This document shows positions 35,266 to 43,065 of a DNA stretch of 64,000 bases, one piece after another (within the stretch, counting starts at the first letter, position 1; each line of letters begins with the position of its first letter). The stretch covers positions 1,054,001 through 1,118,000 of the forward strand of contig CAVRUJ010000001.1 of NCBI GenBank assembly GCA_963724385.1, written 5' to 3'. Made by a program: the position numbers and the translations under genes. The DNA is from DASXQK01 sp963724385 (GTDB lineage Bacteria; Pseudomonadota; Alphaproteobacteria; Dongiales; Dongiaceae). The notes beneath the pieces are model-generated. The model made no database searches. It had not been told where the DNA came from and worked only from the letters and a program-made list of their open reading frames with translations.

Positions 35266-36561
35266 TTACCGCTGATCCAGCTTCAATTCGATGCGCCGGT
35301 TGCGCCGATAGTCCTCCTGGGTCTCCCCGTCGACCAGCGGGCGGAACTCGCCGAAACCGGCGGCGACCAGCCGGTTGGGCGGGATACCCTGTTCGATCAG
35401 GAACTTGACGACGGCAATCGCGCGGGCCGTCGAGAGTTCCCAGTTGCCGCCGTAGACACCCGTGTACGGCTGCTTGTCAGTGTGACCGTCGACCCGCAGG
35501 AGCCAGTCGATGTCCGTGGGGATATGCGGCACGATACTCTTCAGTGTGTCGGCAAAGGCGGCCAGCTGGCGCTTGCCGTCCTCGCCGATTTCGGCGGAGC
35601 CGGTGGCGAACAGCACTTCCGACTGGAAGATGAACCGGTCGCCCACGATCTGCACGTCGGGCCGGTTGCCCAGGACCTCGCGCAGCTTGCCGAAGAACTC
35701 GGAGCGGTAGCGGGCCAATTCCTCGACCTTGCTCGCCAATGCCTCGTTCAACCGCTTGCCGAGGTCGAAGACCTGCACTTCGTCGGCCTTGGCCTTGGCT
35801 TCCGAGGCGTCGAGGGCGACCGTCAGCTTGCCCAGCTCATCGCGCAGCGCCAGGAGCTGGCGGTTCAGCAGATCGATCTGAAGTCCGGATTCGCTGATCT
35901 GTTGCGTGCTCGTGCCGAGCTGTTCCTTCAGGCTCGCGACCTGGGCCAGCGCGGCGTCGAGCTGCTGCTTCAGACCGGCCGACTGCGACTGGCTCTGGCT
36001 CAGCTGCTGTTGCAAGCTGGTCGACTGGGCGGTGCTGGCGGCAAGCTGTTGCTTCAGATCGTCGCGCAGGCTCTCAAGGACGGCGATGTCGCCGAGCAGG
36101 GTCTGGACCTTCTGCTGGTCTGCGCTGATGGTCTTGTAGGCGTCCTCGAGCTTTGCATCGGCCTCGGCCTTGGCCGCGGCGGTGGCGGCCGACCTAGTCT
36201 TGAGATCTGCGAGCGCGGCGGCGAGCTGGTCGCGGTCGGTGCGGGTCGCGGCCAGCTGCTGCTGCAGCTTGTCGCCCGTAGCATTGGCTTGCTGCAGCTC
36301 GCCCGATAGCTGGGAGATGCTGGTCCTGAGATCGGTGTTGGTCGTCTTCTCGAGGGCCAGCATGTCGGCGAGCTCGGCGGCATGCTGATTGAGCTCAGCC
36401 AATGCCTTGTCGCGCCGCGAGAGCACCTGGCCCAGGAAGAACTGGCCCATGACGAAGACCATGAGCGTGAAAATGATGACCATCAGCAACGTGCTGAGGA
36501 CGTCGACATAGCCCGGCCAGATGTCGAGATAGCGGCGGGTTCTGCCTCGAGCAGTCGCCAT
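35266..36561 (-). CDS. MotB/OmpA-like protein with long coiled coil
   Basis: 431 residues: a short basic cytoplasmic tip, one membrane helix (about 19-41), a long Gln/Ala-rich coiled coil (about 50-290) and an OmpA-like peptidoglycan-binding domain (about 310-431; FIFQSEVLFATGSAEI, DGHTDKQP, NRRIELKL). This is the layout of a stator subunit that grips the cell wall, but the periplasmic coiled coil is far longer than in MotB. Its partner is the MotA/ExbB-like gene that ends 12 bp upstream. Not flagellar by context; role unknown. Confidence 0.82.
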   Translation of the reverse strand: MATARGRTRRYLDIWPGYVDVLSTLLMVIIFTLMVFVMGQFFLGQVLSRRDKALAELNQHAAELADMLALEKTTNTDLRTSISQLSGELQQANATGDKLQQQLAATRTDRDQLAAALADLKTRSAATAAAKAEADAKLEDAYKTISADQQKVQTLLGDIAVLESLRDDLKQQLAASTAQSTSLQQQLSQSQSQSAGLKQQLDAALAQVASLKEQLGTSTQQISESGLQIDLLNRQLLALRDELGKLTVALDASEAKAKADEVQVFDLGKRLNEALASKVEELARYRSEFFGKLREVLGNRPDVQIVGDRFIFQSEVLFATGSAEIGEDGKRQLAAFADTLKSIVPHIPTDIDWLLRVDGHTDKQPYTGVYGGNWELSTARAIAVVKFLIEQGIPPNRLVAAGFGEFRPLVDGETQEDYRRNRRIELKLDQR

Positions 36562-36573
36562 GACCTGGCCTTC

Positions 36574-38133
36574 CTACCGGCGTTCCGCCTCTTCGGCGAG
36601 CGCCGCGATGGTGCGGGCGAGAACCTTGATTTCGCTGCGTAGCTCCTGCACCAATTCCTGGCGGCCGCGTGAGCTCTCGTCGATGAGGCGGCCGATCTGC
36701 AGGTCTAGGCTGCGCAGATGCTGGCGGCTCTGGTCGTCGAAGCCGAGCGTCCCGCTCTTCAGAAGGTCGGCGAGGCGGGTCAGCATCGGGCGAAGGTCGG
36801 TTTGGGTTTCGGCCAACCTGCGGATGTCGGCGCGAAGGTCCGGCAGCTCCGACTGGCGTCCGCGCGCCGTTTCCTCGATCAGCCGGCTCAGCAGCGGGCG
36901 GATGTCCACCTGCCCGTCGGCCAGTTTCTTGATGTCGCTGCGCAATTCCAGGAGCCCGGCCTGGCGGCCGCGCACGGTTTCCTCGATGAGGCGCGTCAGC
37001 AGCGGGCGAACATCGACCTGGCTATCGGCGATCTTTTTCAAATCGCCCCTCAGATCCTGGATGTTGCCTTGCCGGCCGCGCCCGGTTTCCTCGGCCAGAC
37101 GGCTGATCTCGTTGTCGATGCTGCGCAAATGCTGTCGGCTCTGCTCGTCGATGCCGAAGCGCCCGCTCTGCATCGCTTCGGCCAGCATGGCAATGACGGG
37201 CCGCATCTCGCCCTGGCTCTCGGCCAGCTTCATCATCAGCTGCGCCTCGGTGCGCATCTGGTCGGTCAAGCCCCCCAGGCGCTCGAACAGGGTATTCATC
37301 TGGGCATTGGCCTGCATCCGGCTTTCTTCGCCCCGGCCCAGAATGCGCTGGAGGTTCTCCAGATTGTCCGCCGTCTGCTCGAGGAGGGCCTGGATGTACA
37401 CCGGGATCGGCTGCTCGCCATCGCCGACCGGGCCGGCGCCGGTAAGCCGCGTGCGCTCGGCCAGCCAGTCCTCCAGCTCGGTGAAAAAACGGTTCTGGGC
37501 CTGGCTTGCCTGCAGCTCAAGGTAGCCCAGCAGGAGCGAGCCGGAGAGGCCGAAGAGCGAGGCGCTGAAGGCGGTGCCCATGCCGGCCAACGGCCCTTGC
37601 AGGCCAGCTTTGAGCTGCCCGAAGAGCGAGGCGATGTCACCTCCGCCGGCGACCGATATGGCGCCGATGGCGTCGGCCACGCCGCCGATGGTGCCGAGCA
37701 AACCCCAGAAGGTGCCGAGCAGCCCGAGGAACACCATGAGCCCGATGAAATAGCGCGAGATGTCGCGAGTCTCGTCGAGCCGGGCGCTGATGCTGTCGAG
37801 CAGCGAGCGAAGGGCCACCGCCGAAAGGGTGAGCCGCCCGGTGCGCTCGCGCACCATGGCTTCCATGGGCGCCAGCAGACGCGGCTCGGGGTCGTTCGAG
37901 CCGCCCAGCTCGCCGCGCTTGAAGCGTTCGATCCAGGCGATCTCGGGATAGAGCCGGATCACCTGCCAGAAGATATAGGTGATGCCGATCAGCTCGACGA
38001 CGAAGATGCCGGCATTGAGTGCCGGGTTGTGTAGGAAGGCGCGGTAGATCTCGTCAAAGAGCAGATAGGCAAGCCCGGCCACGGCGACGAGACCGATAGC
38101 CATCCACACCAGTCGCCCGCGCGGCGAGGTCAT
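36574..38133 (-). CDS. MotA/TolQ/ExbB-family channel with repeat-rich C-terminal tail
   Basis: 519 residues. The N-terminal 220 carry about four membrane helices with a MotA/ExbB-like core (GLMVFLGLLGTFWGLLGTIG, then GMGTAFSASLFGLSGSLLLG). A cytoplasmic tail of about 280 residues follows. Its last 200 residues are imperfect repeats of 36-38 residues around RPLLxRLIEETxRGRQ and LRxDIxKLADxQ, seen at least four times. Such tails are known in ZorA and other orphan MotA relatives, but no other Zorya gene is here. Likely works as an ion-driven motor with the downstream OmpA/MotB-like protein. Confidence 0.82.
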   Translation of the reverse strand: MTSPRGRLVWMAIGLVAVAGLAYLLFDEIYRAFLHNPALNAGIFVVELIGITYIFWQVIRLYPEIAWIERFKRGELGGSNDPEPRLLAPMEAMVRERTGRLTLSAVALRSLLDSISARLDETRDISRYFIGLMVFLGLLGTFWGLLGTIGGVADAIGAISVAGGGDIASLFGQLKAGLQGPLAGMGTAFSASLFGLSGSLLLGYLELQASQAQNRFFTELEDWLAERTRLTGAGPVGDGEQPIPVYIQALLEQTADNLENLQRILGRGEESRMQANAQMNTLFERLGGLTDQMRTEAQLMMKLAESQGEMRPVIAMLAEAMQSGRFGIDEQSRQHLRSIDNEISRLAEETGRGRQGNIQDLRGDLKKIADSQVDVRPLLTRLIEETVRGRQAGLLELRSDIKKLADGQVDIRPLLSRLIEETARGRQSELPDLRADIRRLAETQTDLRPMLTRLADLLKSGTLGFDDQSRQHLRSLDLQIGRLIDESSRGRQELVQELRSEIKVLARTIAALAEEAERR

Positions 38134-38167
38134 CGACCTGTCGCTTGGTTTGCGTAGGGCCGCTGCA

Positions 38168-39316
38168 TCATGAGGCTTTCGGCAGGATGTCCACGCGGTC
38201 GGCCGGCTCGCCTTGGACGTTGCTGCCGAGCGCGCGCACGTCCATGCGTGTGCTGACCACGCCCTTGTGGATCAGGTACGAGCGCACGGCGAGCGCCCGC
38301 GACAGCGACATGCGCCGCGCCCGGCTCGCCGTGTCGGGCGTGCCGCTGGCATAAGCCAGAAGCTGGATGCGCATGGCTTCGTTGGCGGTCATCTTCTCGG
38401 CCAGGCTGTCGAGCTCGCTCTTGGCGGCATCGGGAATGTCCGCCGAGTCCTTCGGGAAGGCGATCTGAAGCTGGCCCTCGACGGGCGCGGCTGGAGTCTC
38501 GGTCGCCTGCGTGCCGGCGGACGCCGTCGTGGTTTGGCCGGTCGTCGCGGCGGTGGTTGCCGTGCTCGAGCCGGTCGCAGCACCCGTTGCGGCGGTTGAC
38601 GACTGCTCGGTCGCGGCGGGAGCGGCTGGCACGGCAGGGACAGCAGGCGCGGCGGGAGCGGCAGGCGCGACCGAAGTCCCGGTCGAGGTCGCCGCCGCCG
38701 TCGTTTCGGTCGAGGTCCCCGTCGCGGCAGCCGCTGTGCCGGTCGCCCCTTGCCCGGTCGTCGTTTCGGCCGTACTGGCAGTCGCCTCGGTCGATGCCGC
38801 TGGCGCGGTCGCCGTGCCCTGGTTGGTCGCTTCGGCGGGCGTCGGAGGGGGCGAGGGCGGCGGCGGCGGGTTGGCCGCGACATTGGCGGTCGAAGCGGTT
38901 GCCGCCGGCTGCTCGGGGACATAAGGCGTCGAGCCGGGCGGTGGCGGGACGGTGAGCGTGCTGACCGGATTCTGAGTTGGCGGGTAAAGCAGGTTCCCGG
39001 TCGCCTGGGTTGGGTAGGGGTTGTAGCCACTATAGGCCGGCTGGGCATAGGCCGGTTGGCCATAGGCGGATTGGCCATAGCCGCTTTGACCGTAGGCCGG
39101 GGGCGCATATCCAGGCGCCTGGCTGTAGGGGTAGTACCCGCCCGGCGTGGATGGAGCACCCAGCTGGTTGAGCACGCCGAGGTCGATGGTAACGGAGCCT
39201 TGGGCGGCCGTGACCTGCTGGGCAGCGACCGGCGTCGCGGCGATTGCCAGCGCCGAAAGCCCGGCGAGCCCGATCAGGCATGGCCGGCGTCTCGGGCGGC
39301 GAAGCAGCATGTCCAT
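38168..39316 (-). CDS. OmpA-family protein with Tyr/Gln and Thr/Ala-rich regions
   Basis: 382 residues. A signal peptide (to about VAAQQ) leads to VTIDLGVLNQLG, then a Tyr-Gly-Gln/Ala-Pro tandem region (YGQS, YGQP, YAQP units), a proline stretch and about 130 residues of Thr, Ala and Ser. The C-terminus is a compact OmpA-like domain (LQIAFPKDSADIPDAAK, LLAYASGTPD, RRMSLSRALAVRSYL). The last core motif differs from classical OmpA. It is 34 bp upstream of the motor genes on the same strand, so all three form one envelope operon. The start at 39316 is supported by AGGGGC. Confidence 0.78.
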   Translation of the reverse strand: MDMLLRRPRRRPCLIGLAGLSALAIAATPVAAQQVTAAQGSVTIDLGVLNQLGAPSTPGGYYPYSQAPGYAPPAYGQSGYGQSAYGQPAYAQPAYSGYNPYPTQATGNLLYPPTQNPVSTLTVPPPPGSTPYVPEQPAATASTANVAANPPPPPSPPPTPAEATNQGTATAPAASTEATASTAETTTGQGATGTAAAATGTSTETTAAATSTGTSVAPAAPAAPAVPAVPAAPAATEQSSTAATGAATGSSTATTAATTGQTTTASAGTQATETPAAPVEGQLQIAFPKDSADIPDAAKSELDSLAEKMTANEAMRIQLLAYASGTPDTASRARRMSLSRALAVRSYLIHKGVVSTRMDVRALGSNVQGEPADRVDILPKAS

Positions 39317-39419
39317 CGAAGCCCCTGCGGATAGTATTTTTCTGATTTGCCAATGATATAAGGCCGCGGAGTATAGCCCAGCCGGGAAACGGCCGTAAAC
39401 GCTTTTGCCTTCGCCAGCG

Positions 39420-39520
39420 CCGACTTTGGCGGAAAGTCGGTCCATCGTTTTGAGCCTAAGCACCGGATTCACGCAGAAACTCGAGACCACGGCCAGGCCA
39501 CGAATTTCTGCGATCCGCTG
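39420..39520. repeat. Bipartite double-hairpin repeat, copy 2 (degenerate)
   Basis: CCGACTTT / AAAGTCGG (39420-39440) forms the short hairpin. CACCGGATTCACGCAGAAA and AATTTCTGCGATCCGCTG (to 39520) form the long one, with more mismatches than the other copies. It lies between suhB and the start of the OmpA-like gene. Confidence 0.75.
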
Positions 39521-39532
39521 CCTTGCCGGATT

Positions 39533-40327
39533 TCACGCCTTGGTCAACGCCGCCTTCAGCGCCCCGTGGAGATGGTCGTTGGCGGCAAGGGTGTCGCCGC
39601 TGCGGAGCGGATCGCCGTCGCCGTTGGGTTCGCTCACATAGCCGCCCGCTTCGCGCACCAGCAACAGGCCGGCGGCGATATCCCAGGCGCCGAGCCCGTA
39701 TTCCCAATAGCCGTCGAACCGTCCGGCCGCGACATAGGCGAGGTCGAGGGCGGCCGCGCCCATCCGGCGGATGTCGCCCACCTGGTCCATCAGGCTGTCG
39801 AGCTGACGCAGGTAGCGGGGCCGCCCGTCGCTGCGCTGCCCGTAGGGCGTGCCGGTGGCGAGCAGTGCCTGGCTCAGCTGGCGCCGCGAGGAGACCCGGA
39901 GCCGCCGATCGTTGAGGAAGGACCCGATGCCCTTCTCGCCCCAGAACAGCTCGTCCTTGATCGGGTCGTAGACTACGCCGGCGACGATGTCCCCAGCCCG
40001 CTCCAGCGCGATGGAGATGCAGAAATGGGGCAGGCCGTGGAGGAAATTGGTCGTGCCATCGAGGGGATCGACAATCCAGCGATGCTCGGTGTCCTTGCCG
40101 GCGCTAGCCCCGCTTTCCTCCATCAGGAAGGAATAGTCGGGCCGGGCCTTGCTCAGCTCCTGGCGCAGGGTCCGCTCGGCCTTGAGGTCGGCGGTCGAGA
40201 CGAAATTGCCCGGGCCCTTGAGGGAGACCTGGAGCTGCTCCACCTCGCCGAAGTCGCGCCTGAGGCCTCTGGCTGCCTTTTCGGCGGCCCGGGTCATCAC
40301 GTTGATGAGTGCTGAGCGGGGCGCCAT
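39533..40327 (-). CDS. suhB: Inositol monophosphatase family protein (SuhB-like)
   Basis: 264-residue Mg-dependent phosphatase. The metal-binding motifs are intact: EESG (first Glu), DPLDGTTNF and the distal WDIAAG. The pattern LPHFCISIALERAGDIVAGVVYDP is usual. In E. coli SuhB also works as an rRNA antitermination factor; that role cannot be read here. It is 11 bp downstream of efp on the same strand and likely co-transcribed. Confidence 0.92.
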   Translation of the reverse strand: MAPRSALINVMTRAAEKAARGLRRDFGEVEQLQVSLKGPGNFVSTADLKAERTLRQELSKARPDYSFLMEESGASAGKDTEHRWIVDPLDGTTNFLHGLPHFCISIALERAGDIVAGVVYDPIKDELFWGEKGIGSFLNDRRLRVSSRRQLSQALLATGTPYGQRSDGRPRYLRQLDSLMDQVGDIRRMGAAALDLAYVAAGRFDGYWEYGLGAWDIAAGLLLVREAGGYVSEPNGDGDPLRSGDTLAANDHLHGALKAALTKA

Positions 40328-40338
40328 GACGGCGGGCG

Positions 40339-40905
40339 TCAGTCCTTGGCCCGCTCGACGTAACTCAAGTCCGTCATATTGACGACGATGCGCGTGCCGG
40401 CTTCGACATGGGGCGGCACCATCACGCGCACGCCGTTCTCGAGCTTCGCTGGCTTGTAGGAAGAGGAAGCAGTCTGCCCCTTCACGACCGGATCGGCCTC
40501 GGCAATGCGCATGGTCACCGTGCCCGGCAGGGTGACGCTGAGCGGCTTGCCTTCGTGGCTCTGGACCGAGACATGCATGCCTTCCTGGAGAAACGCTGCC
40601 GGTTCGCCGATCAGCTCGCCGTCGACGGTGATCTGCTCGTAGGTCTCGTTGTCCATGAAGGTGTACTGGTCGCCATCCTTGAACAGGAATTGGTAGTCCT
40701 TCTCGTCCAGCTGCACGCGCTCGACCACGTCGGCGGGCCGTATCCGCTCGTTGAGCTTGGTGCCGCTTTGGATGTCCTTCAGCTCGACCTGCATGTAGGA
40801 CCGCCAGTTGCCCATCTGCACGATATGCACCTTGACCGCGCGCATCAGGCGACCCTGGTATTCCAGGATATTGCCGGTACGAATTTCGTTACCGTTGATC
40901 TTCAT
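40339..40905 (-). CDS. efp: Elongation factor P with atypical tip loop
   Basis: 188 residues with the three EF-P domains: the N-terminal KOW-like barrel (MKINGNEIRTGNILEYQGRL), the central OB domain and the C-terminal OB domain ending AGTRIVVNMTDLSYVERAKD. EF-P relieves ribosome stalling at polyproline. The tip loop that inserts near the peptidyl-transferase centre is normally PGKG or PGRG with a modified Lys or Arg. Here that position reads QMGNWRS, so Asn33 replaces the modified residue and the proline is lost. No epmA/earP-type gene is next to it. Confidence 0.92.
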   Translation of the reverse strand: MKINGNEIRTGNILEYQGRLMRAVKVHIVQMGNWRSYMQVELKDIQSGTKLNERIRPADVVERVQLDEKDYQFLFKDGDQYTFMDNETYEQITVDGELIGEPAAFLQEGMHVSVQSHEGKPLSVTLPGTVTMRIAEADPVVKGQTASSSYKPAKLENGVRVMVPPHVEAGTRIVVNMTDLSYVERAKD

Positions 40906-41001
40906 CGCGACGTCTCATTGTCGGGGGCTGGTCGAAAGCGGCGCGGAAGCTAACAGCTTGCCCGGCCTGGCGCAACCAGAGGGGCCAGCGGTGCCGGGCT
41001 C

Positions 41002-41556
41002 TCAGGCGATCGCCGCCGCCAGCTTTGCTGCGGCCGCCGGCGCTTCGATCGGATCGGCGAAAATCGCCCCTCGCGCCGACACGAAATCCGCGCCCGCCGC
41101 GGCGAAATCCGCCGCTCTTGCGAGATCGCTGCCGAGCTCGGCCACCACCGGCACCACCATCATCTCGGCCCACCAAGAAACAAGATCGAGTTCGGCATCG
41201 AAGGCGACATAGTCGGCGCCCGCGTCCGCCGCCAGCATCGCGGCATGACGAGAAGTGCCGCAATGGACGCCGACGATTTTCTGCTCGCCCAGGAGACGCC
41301 GGGCGGCGGCATAGTCCTTGCCATCGGACAGATGCACGCCGTCGGCGCCGAGGCGCTGAGCCAGCTCTGCGTTCCCGTCCAGCAGAACGGCGACGTCGCG
41401 CGCTTGAGCGAACCGCAAGGGTTCAGCCGCTTCCGGCAAGGCCGGCAGGCGAAGGCAGGCGATTGGCGCCGCGTCCAGCACCGCCGCGAGTGTCGCCGCG
41501 AAGCCGGGCAGGAAAGCCGCCGGCGCTGCCAGGTAGAGCTGGCAGCGCGCGGGCAT
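41002..41556 (-). CDS. thiE: Thiamine-phosphate-synthase-like (ThiE/TenI fold) protein
   Basis: 184-residue protein with the start of a TIM barrel in the ThiE/TenI pattern: LLDGNAELAQRLGADGVHL, then VGVHCGTSRHAAMLAADAGADYV. The GPxFxTxTK phosphate/pyrophosphate loop expected after GADYV is missing (AFDAELDLVSWW instead) and the protein is short. So true thiamine-phosphate synthase activity is doubtful and a divergent relative is more likely. Its ATG overlaps the aldolase stop (ATGA), which means coupled translation. Confidence 0.6.
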   Translation of the reverse strand: MPARCQLYLAAPAAFLPGFAATLAAVLDAAPIACLRLPALPEAAEPLRFAQARDVAVLLDGNAELAQRLGADGVHLSDGKDYAAARRLLGEQKIVGVHCGTSRHAAMLAADAGADYVAFDAELDLVSWWAEMMVVPVVAELGSDLARAADFAAAGADFVSARGAIFADPIEAPAAAAKLAAAIA

Positions 41557-42473
41557 CAGGCCTTGCCTTGGTAAATCTTGATGATCTCGTCCAGCATGGC
41601 GAGAGCCTCCTCGCGCGGGCGCTGGAAAGTGTTGCGGCCGATGATCGAGCCGTTGCCGCCGCCGTCGCGGATCGCGCGGGCCTCGTCATAAATTCCGGCC
41701 AGATCCTTGGCAACGCCGCCCGAGAACACCACGATGCGCCGGCCGGCGAAGCAGGCCTGCACGACATGGGCGATGCGGCTCGCGAGCGTCGAGCCGTCAA
41801 TCTTTTCCCTTTCGTAGACTTTCTTGGCTTCGGCCTGCTCGAGATGGGCCGTGGGCGGCTTCACCTTGATGATATGGGCGCCGAGGAGCGCTGCCATATG
41901 TGCGGCATAGGCGGTCACGTCGAGGGCGGTCTCGCCTTCCTTGGAAATACTGCCGCGCGGATAGGACCAGATGACGACGGCGAGCCCGTGGGCCTTCGCC
42001 TCCTCGGCCAGCGCGCGGATCTCCTCCATCTGCTCGAAGGCCTGGTCGGCGGCGGGATAGATGGTGAATCCGATGGCCGAGCAGCCGAGCCTGAGCGCGT
42101 CTCGCACCGAGCCGGTGACCGCCTGGTCCTTGGCCGTGGCGAGGCTGTTGGAGCTGTTCAGCTTGAGGATCAGCGGAATTTGCCCGGCGAAGGTCGCTGC
42201 CCCCGCTTCGATCATGCCCAGCACGGAAGCATAGGCGGAGAGACCGGCATCGACCGCGAGTTGGAAATGATAGTGCGGGTCGTAGGCGGGCGGGTTCGGC
42301 GCGAAGCTCCGGGCGGGTCCATGCTCGAAGCCTTGATCGACCGGCAGGATGACCAATCGCCCTGTGCCGCCGAGCCGACCTTGCATCAGGATCCGGGCGA
42401 GATTGGCCTTGGTTCCCGGGTTATCGCTCTCACACCAGGAGAGGATCTTGCGGACGCGCGGCGTGATCTTCAT
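41556..42473 (-). CDS. Fructose-bisphosphate aldolase, class I (archaeal/DhnA type)
   Basis: 305 residues of the DhnA-type class I aldolase, which uses a Schiff-base lysine. Markers are VILPVDQGFEHGPARSFA, LILKLNSS, AVVIWSYPRG, HIIKVKPPT (the likely Schiff-base region) and VVFSGG. It splits fructose 1,6-bisphosphate in glycolysis or joins trioses in gluconeogenesis. It follows gap and a small hypothetical gene across a dyad repeat and is translationally coupled to the ThiE-like gene. Confidence 0.9.
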   Translation of the reverse strand: MKITPRVRKILSWCESDNPGTKANLARILMQGRLGGTGRLVILPVDQGFEHGPARSFAPNPPAYDPHYHFQLAVDAGLSAYASVLGMIEAGAATFAGQIPLILKLNSSNSLATAKDQAVTGSVRDALRLGCSAIGFTIYPAADQAFEQMEEIRALAEEAKAHGLAVVIWSYPRGSISKEGETALDVTAYAAHMAALLGAHIIKVKPPTAHLEQAEAKKVYEREKIDGSTLASRIAHVVQACFAGRRIVVFSGGVAKDLAGIYDEARAIRDGGGNGSIIGRNTFQRPREEALAMLDEIIKIYQGKA

Positions 42474-42494
42474 GGCAGCCGTTCCTTCGCCCCG

Positions 42495-42601
42495 GTACCG
42501 ACTTTCGCAGAAAGTCGGTACATCGTTTTAGGTTTTGGTATCGGATTCACGCAGAATTTCGCGACAATGCCCCGAGTCACGAATTTCTGCGATCCGATAC
42601 C
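42495..42601. repeat. Bipartite double-hairpin repeat, copy 3
   Basis: Short hairpin GTACCGACTTTC-GCA-GAAAGTCGGTAC (42495-42521), identical in both arms to copy 1. The long hairpin has GGTATCGGAT (42537-42546) and ATCCGATACC (42592-42601) as outer arms and CGCAGAA/TTCTGCG inside. It sits between the hypothetical gene and the aldolase start, inside an otherwise continuous minus-strand run. Confidence 0.85.
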
Positions 42602-42639
42602 AGGAAGCGAGGCTGACATAGCGGAGGCCAACGGTATTT

Positions 42640-43065
42640 TCAACCGCCGCCCAGGAGACGCCGGCAAGCAGCGCCGGGATCCTTCGTCTCGCCGAGGTCG
42701 AGGGCACGCGGCCGTCGACGATGAAGCTTGGCCCGCGACTTGGCCGCGATGTCCGCGAGGCGTTCGGCCAGACCAGCCCTGCCGGTGAAGCAGGCCTCCT
42801 TGATGCCCTCGCGGAAGGCCTCCTGCACCAGGTCGGCGCGCTCGCCGCAATCGAGCACGAATCCGGCAGGGGCTCCTGGGCTGGCGGCCCGGGCCCGGCG
42901 CTCGACGGCGGCGAACCAGCCCGTGCCGGCGTAGATTGCGGCCTCGGGGGCGCTCCAGATCGCGATTTGACGGCCGGTCTCGCTGGCCGCGGCGAGCGCG
43001 GCCTTCGCTTCGGCCAGGTCGTGGACGATGACGGCGGCGATGGCTGCCGCCGTCCGCTTCTTCAT
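42640..43065 (-). CDS. Hypothetical protein in the gap-fba interval
   Basis: 141-residue alpha/beta-looking protein beginning MKKRTAAAIAAVIVHDLAEA. I recognise no family. Visible features are alternating hydrophobic strands (QIAIWSAPEAAIYAG, GFVLDCGERADLVQEAFREG) and an Arg-rich segment (AKLHRRRPRALDL) near the end. Its ATG overlaps the gap stop codon (ATGA), so it is translated together with gap. In many related genomes phosphoglycerate kinase occupies this place; this is clearly not a kinase of that type. Confidence 0.6.
   Translation of the reverse strand: MKKRTAAAIAAVIVHDLAEAKAALAAASETGRQIAIWSAPEAAIYAGTGWFAAVERRARAASPGAPAGFVLDCGERADLVQEAFREGIKEACFTGRAGLAERLADIAAKSRAKLHRRRPRALDLGETKDPGAACRRLLGGG

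Noticed and set aside
36574..38133. Zorya anti-phage system (ZorA/ZorB)
   Set aside because: The MotA tail is suggestive, but ZorC, ZorD or ZorE are missing and the MotB-like partner has a long periplasmic coiled coil and an OmpA gene before it.
38510..38900. Tandem-repeat or CRISPR-like array
   Set aside because: The periodicity comes from Thr/Ala/Ser-rich codons of the OmpA-like gene; there are no equal spacers.
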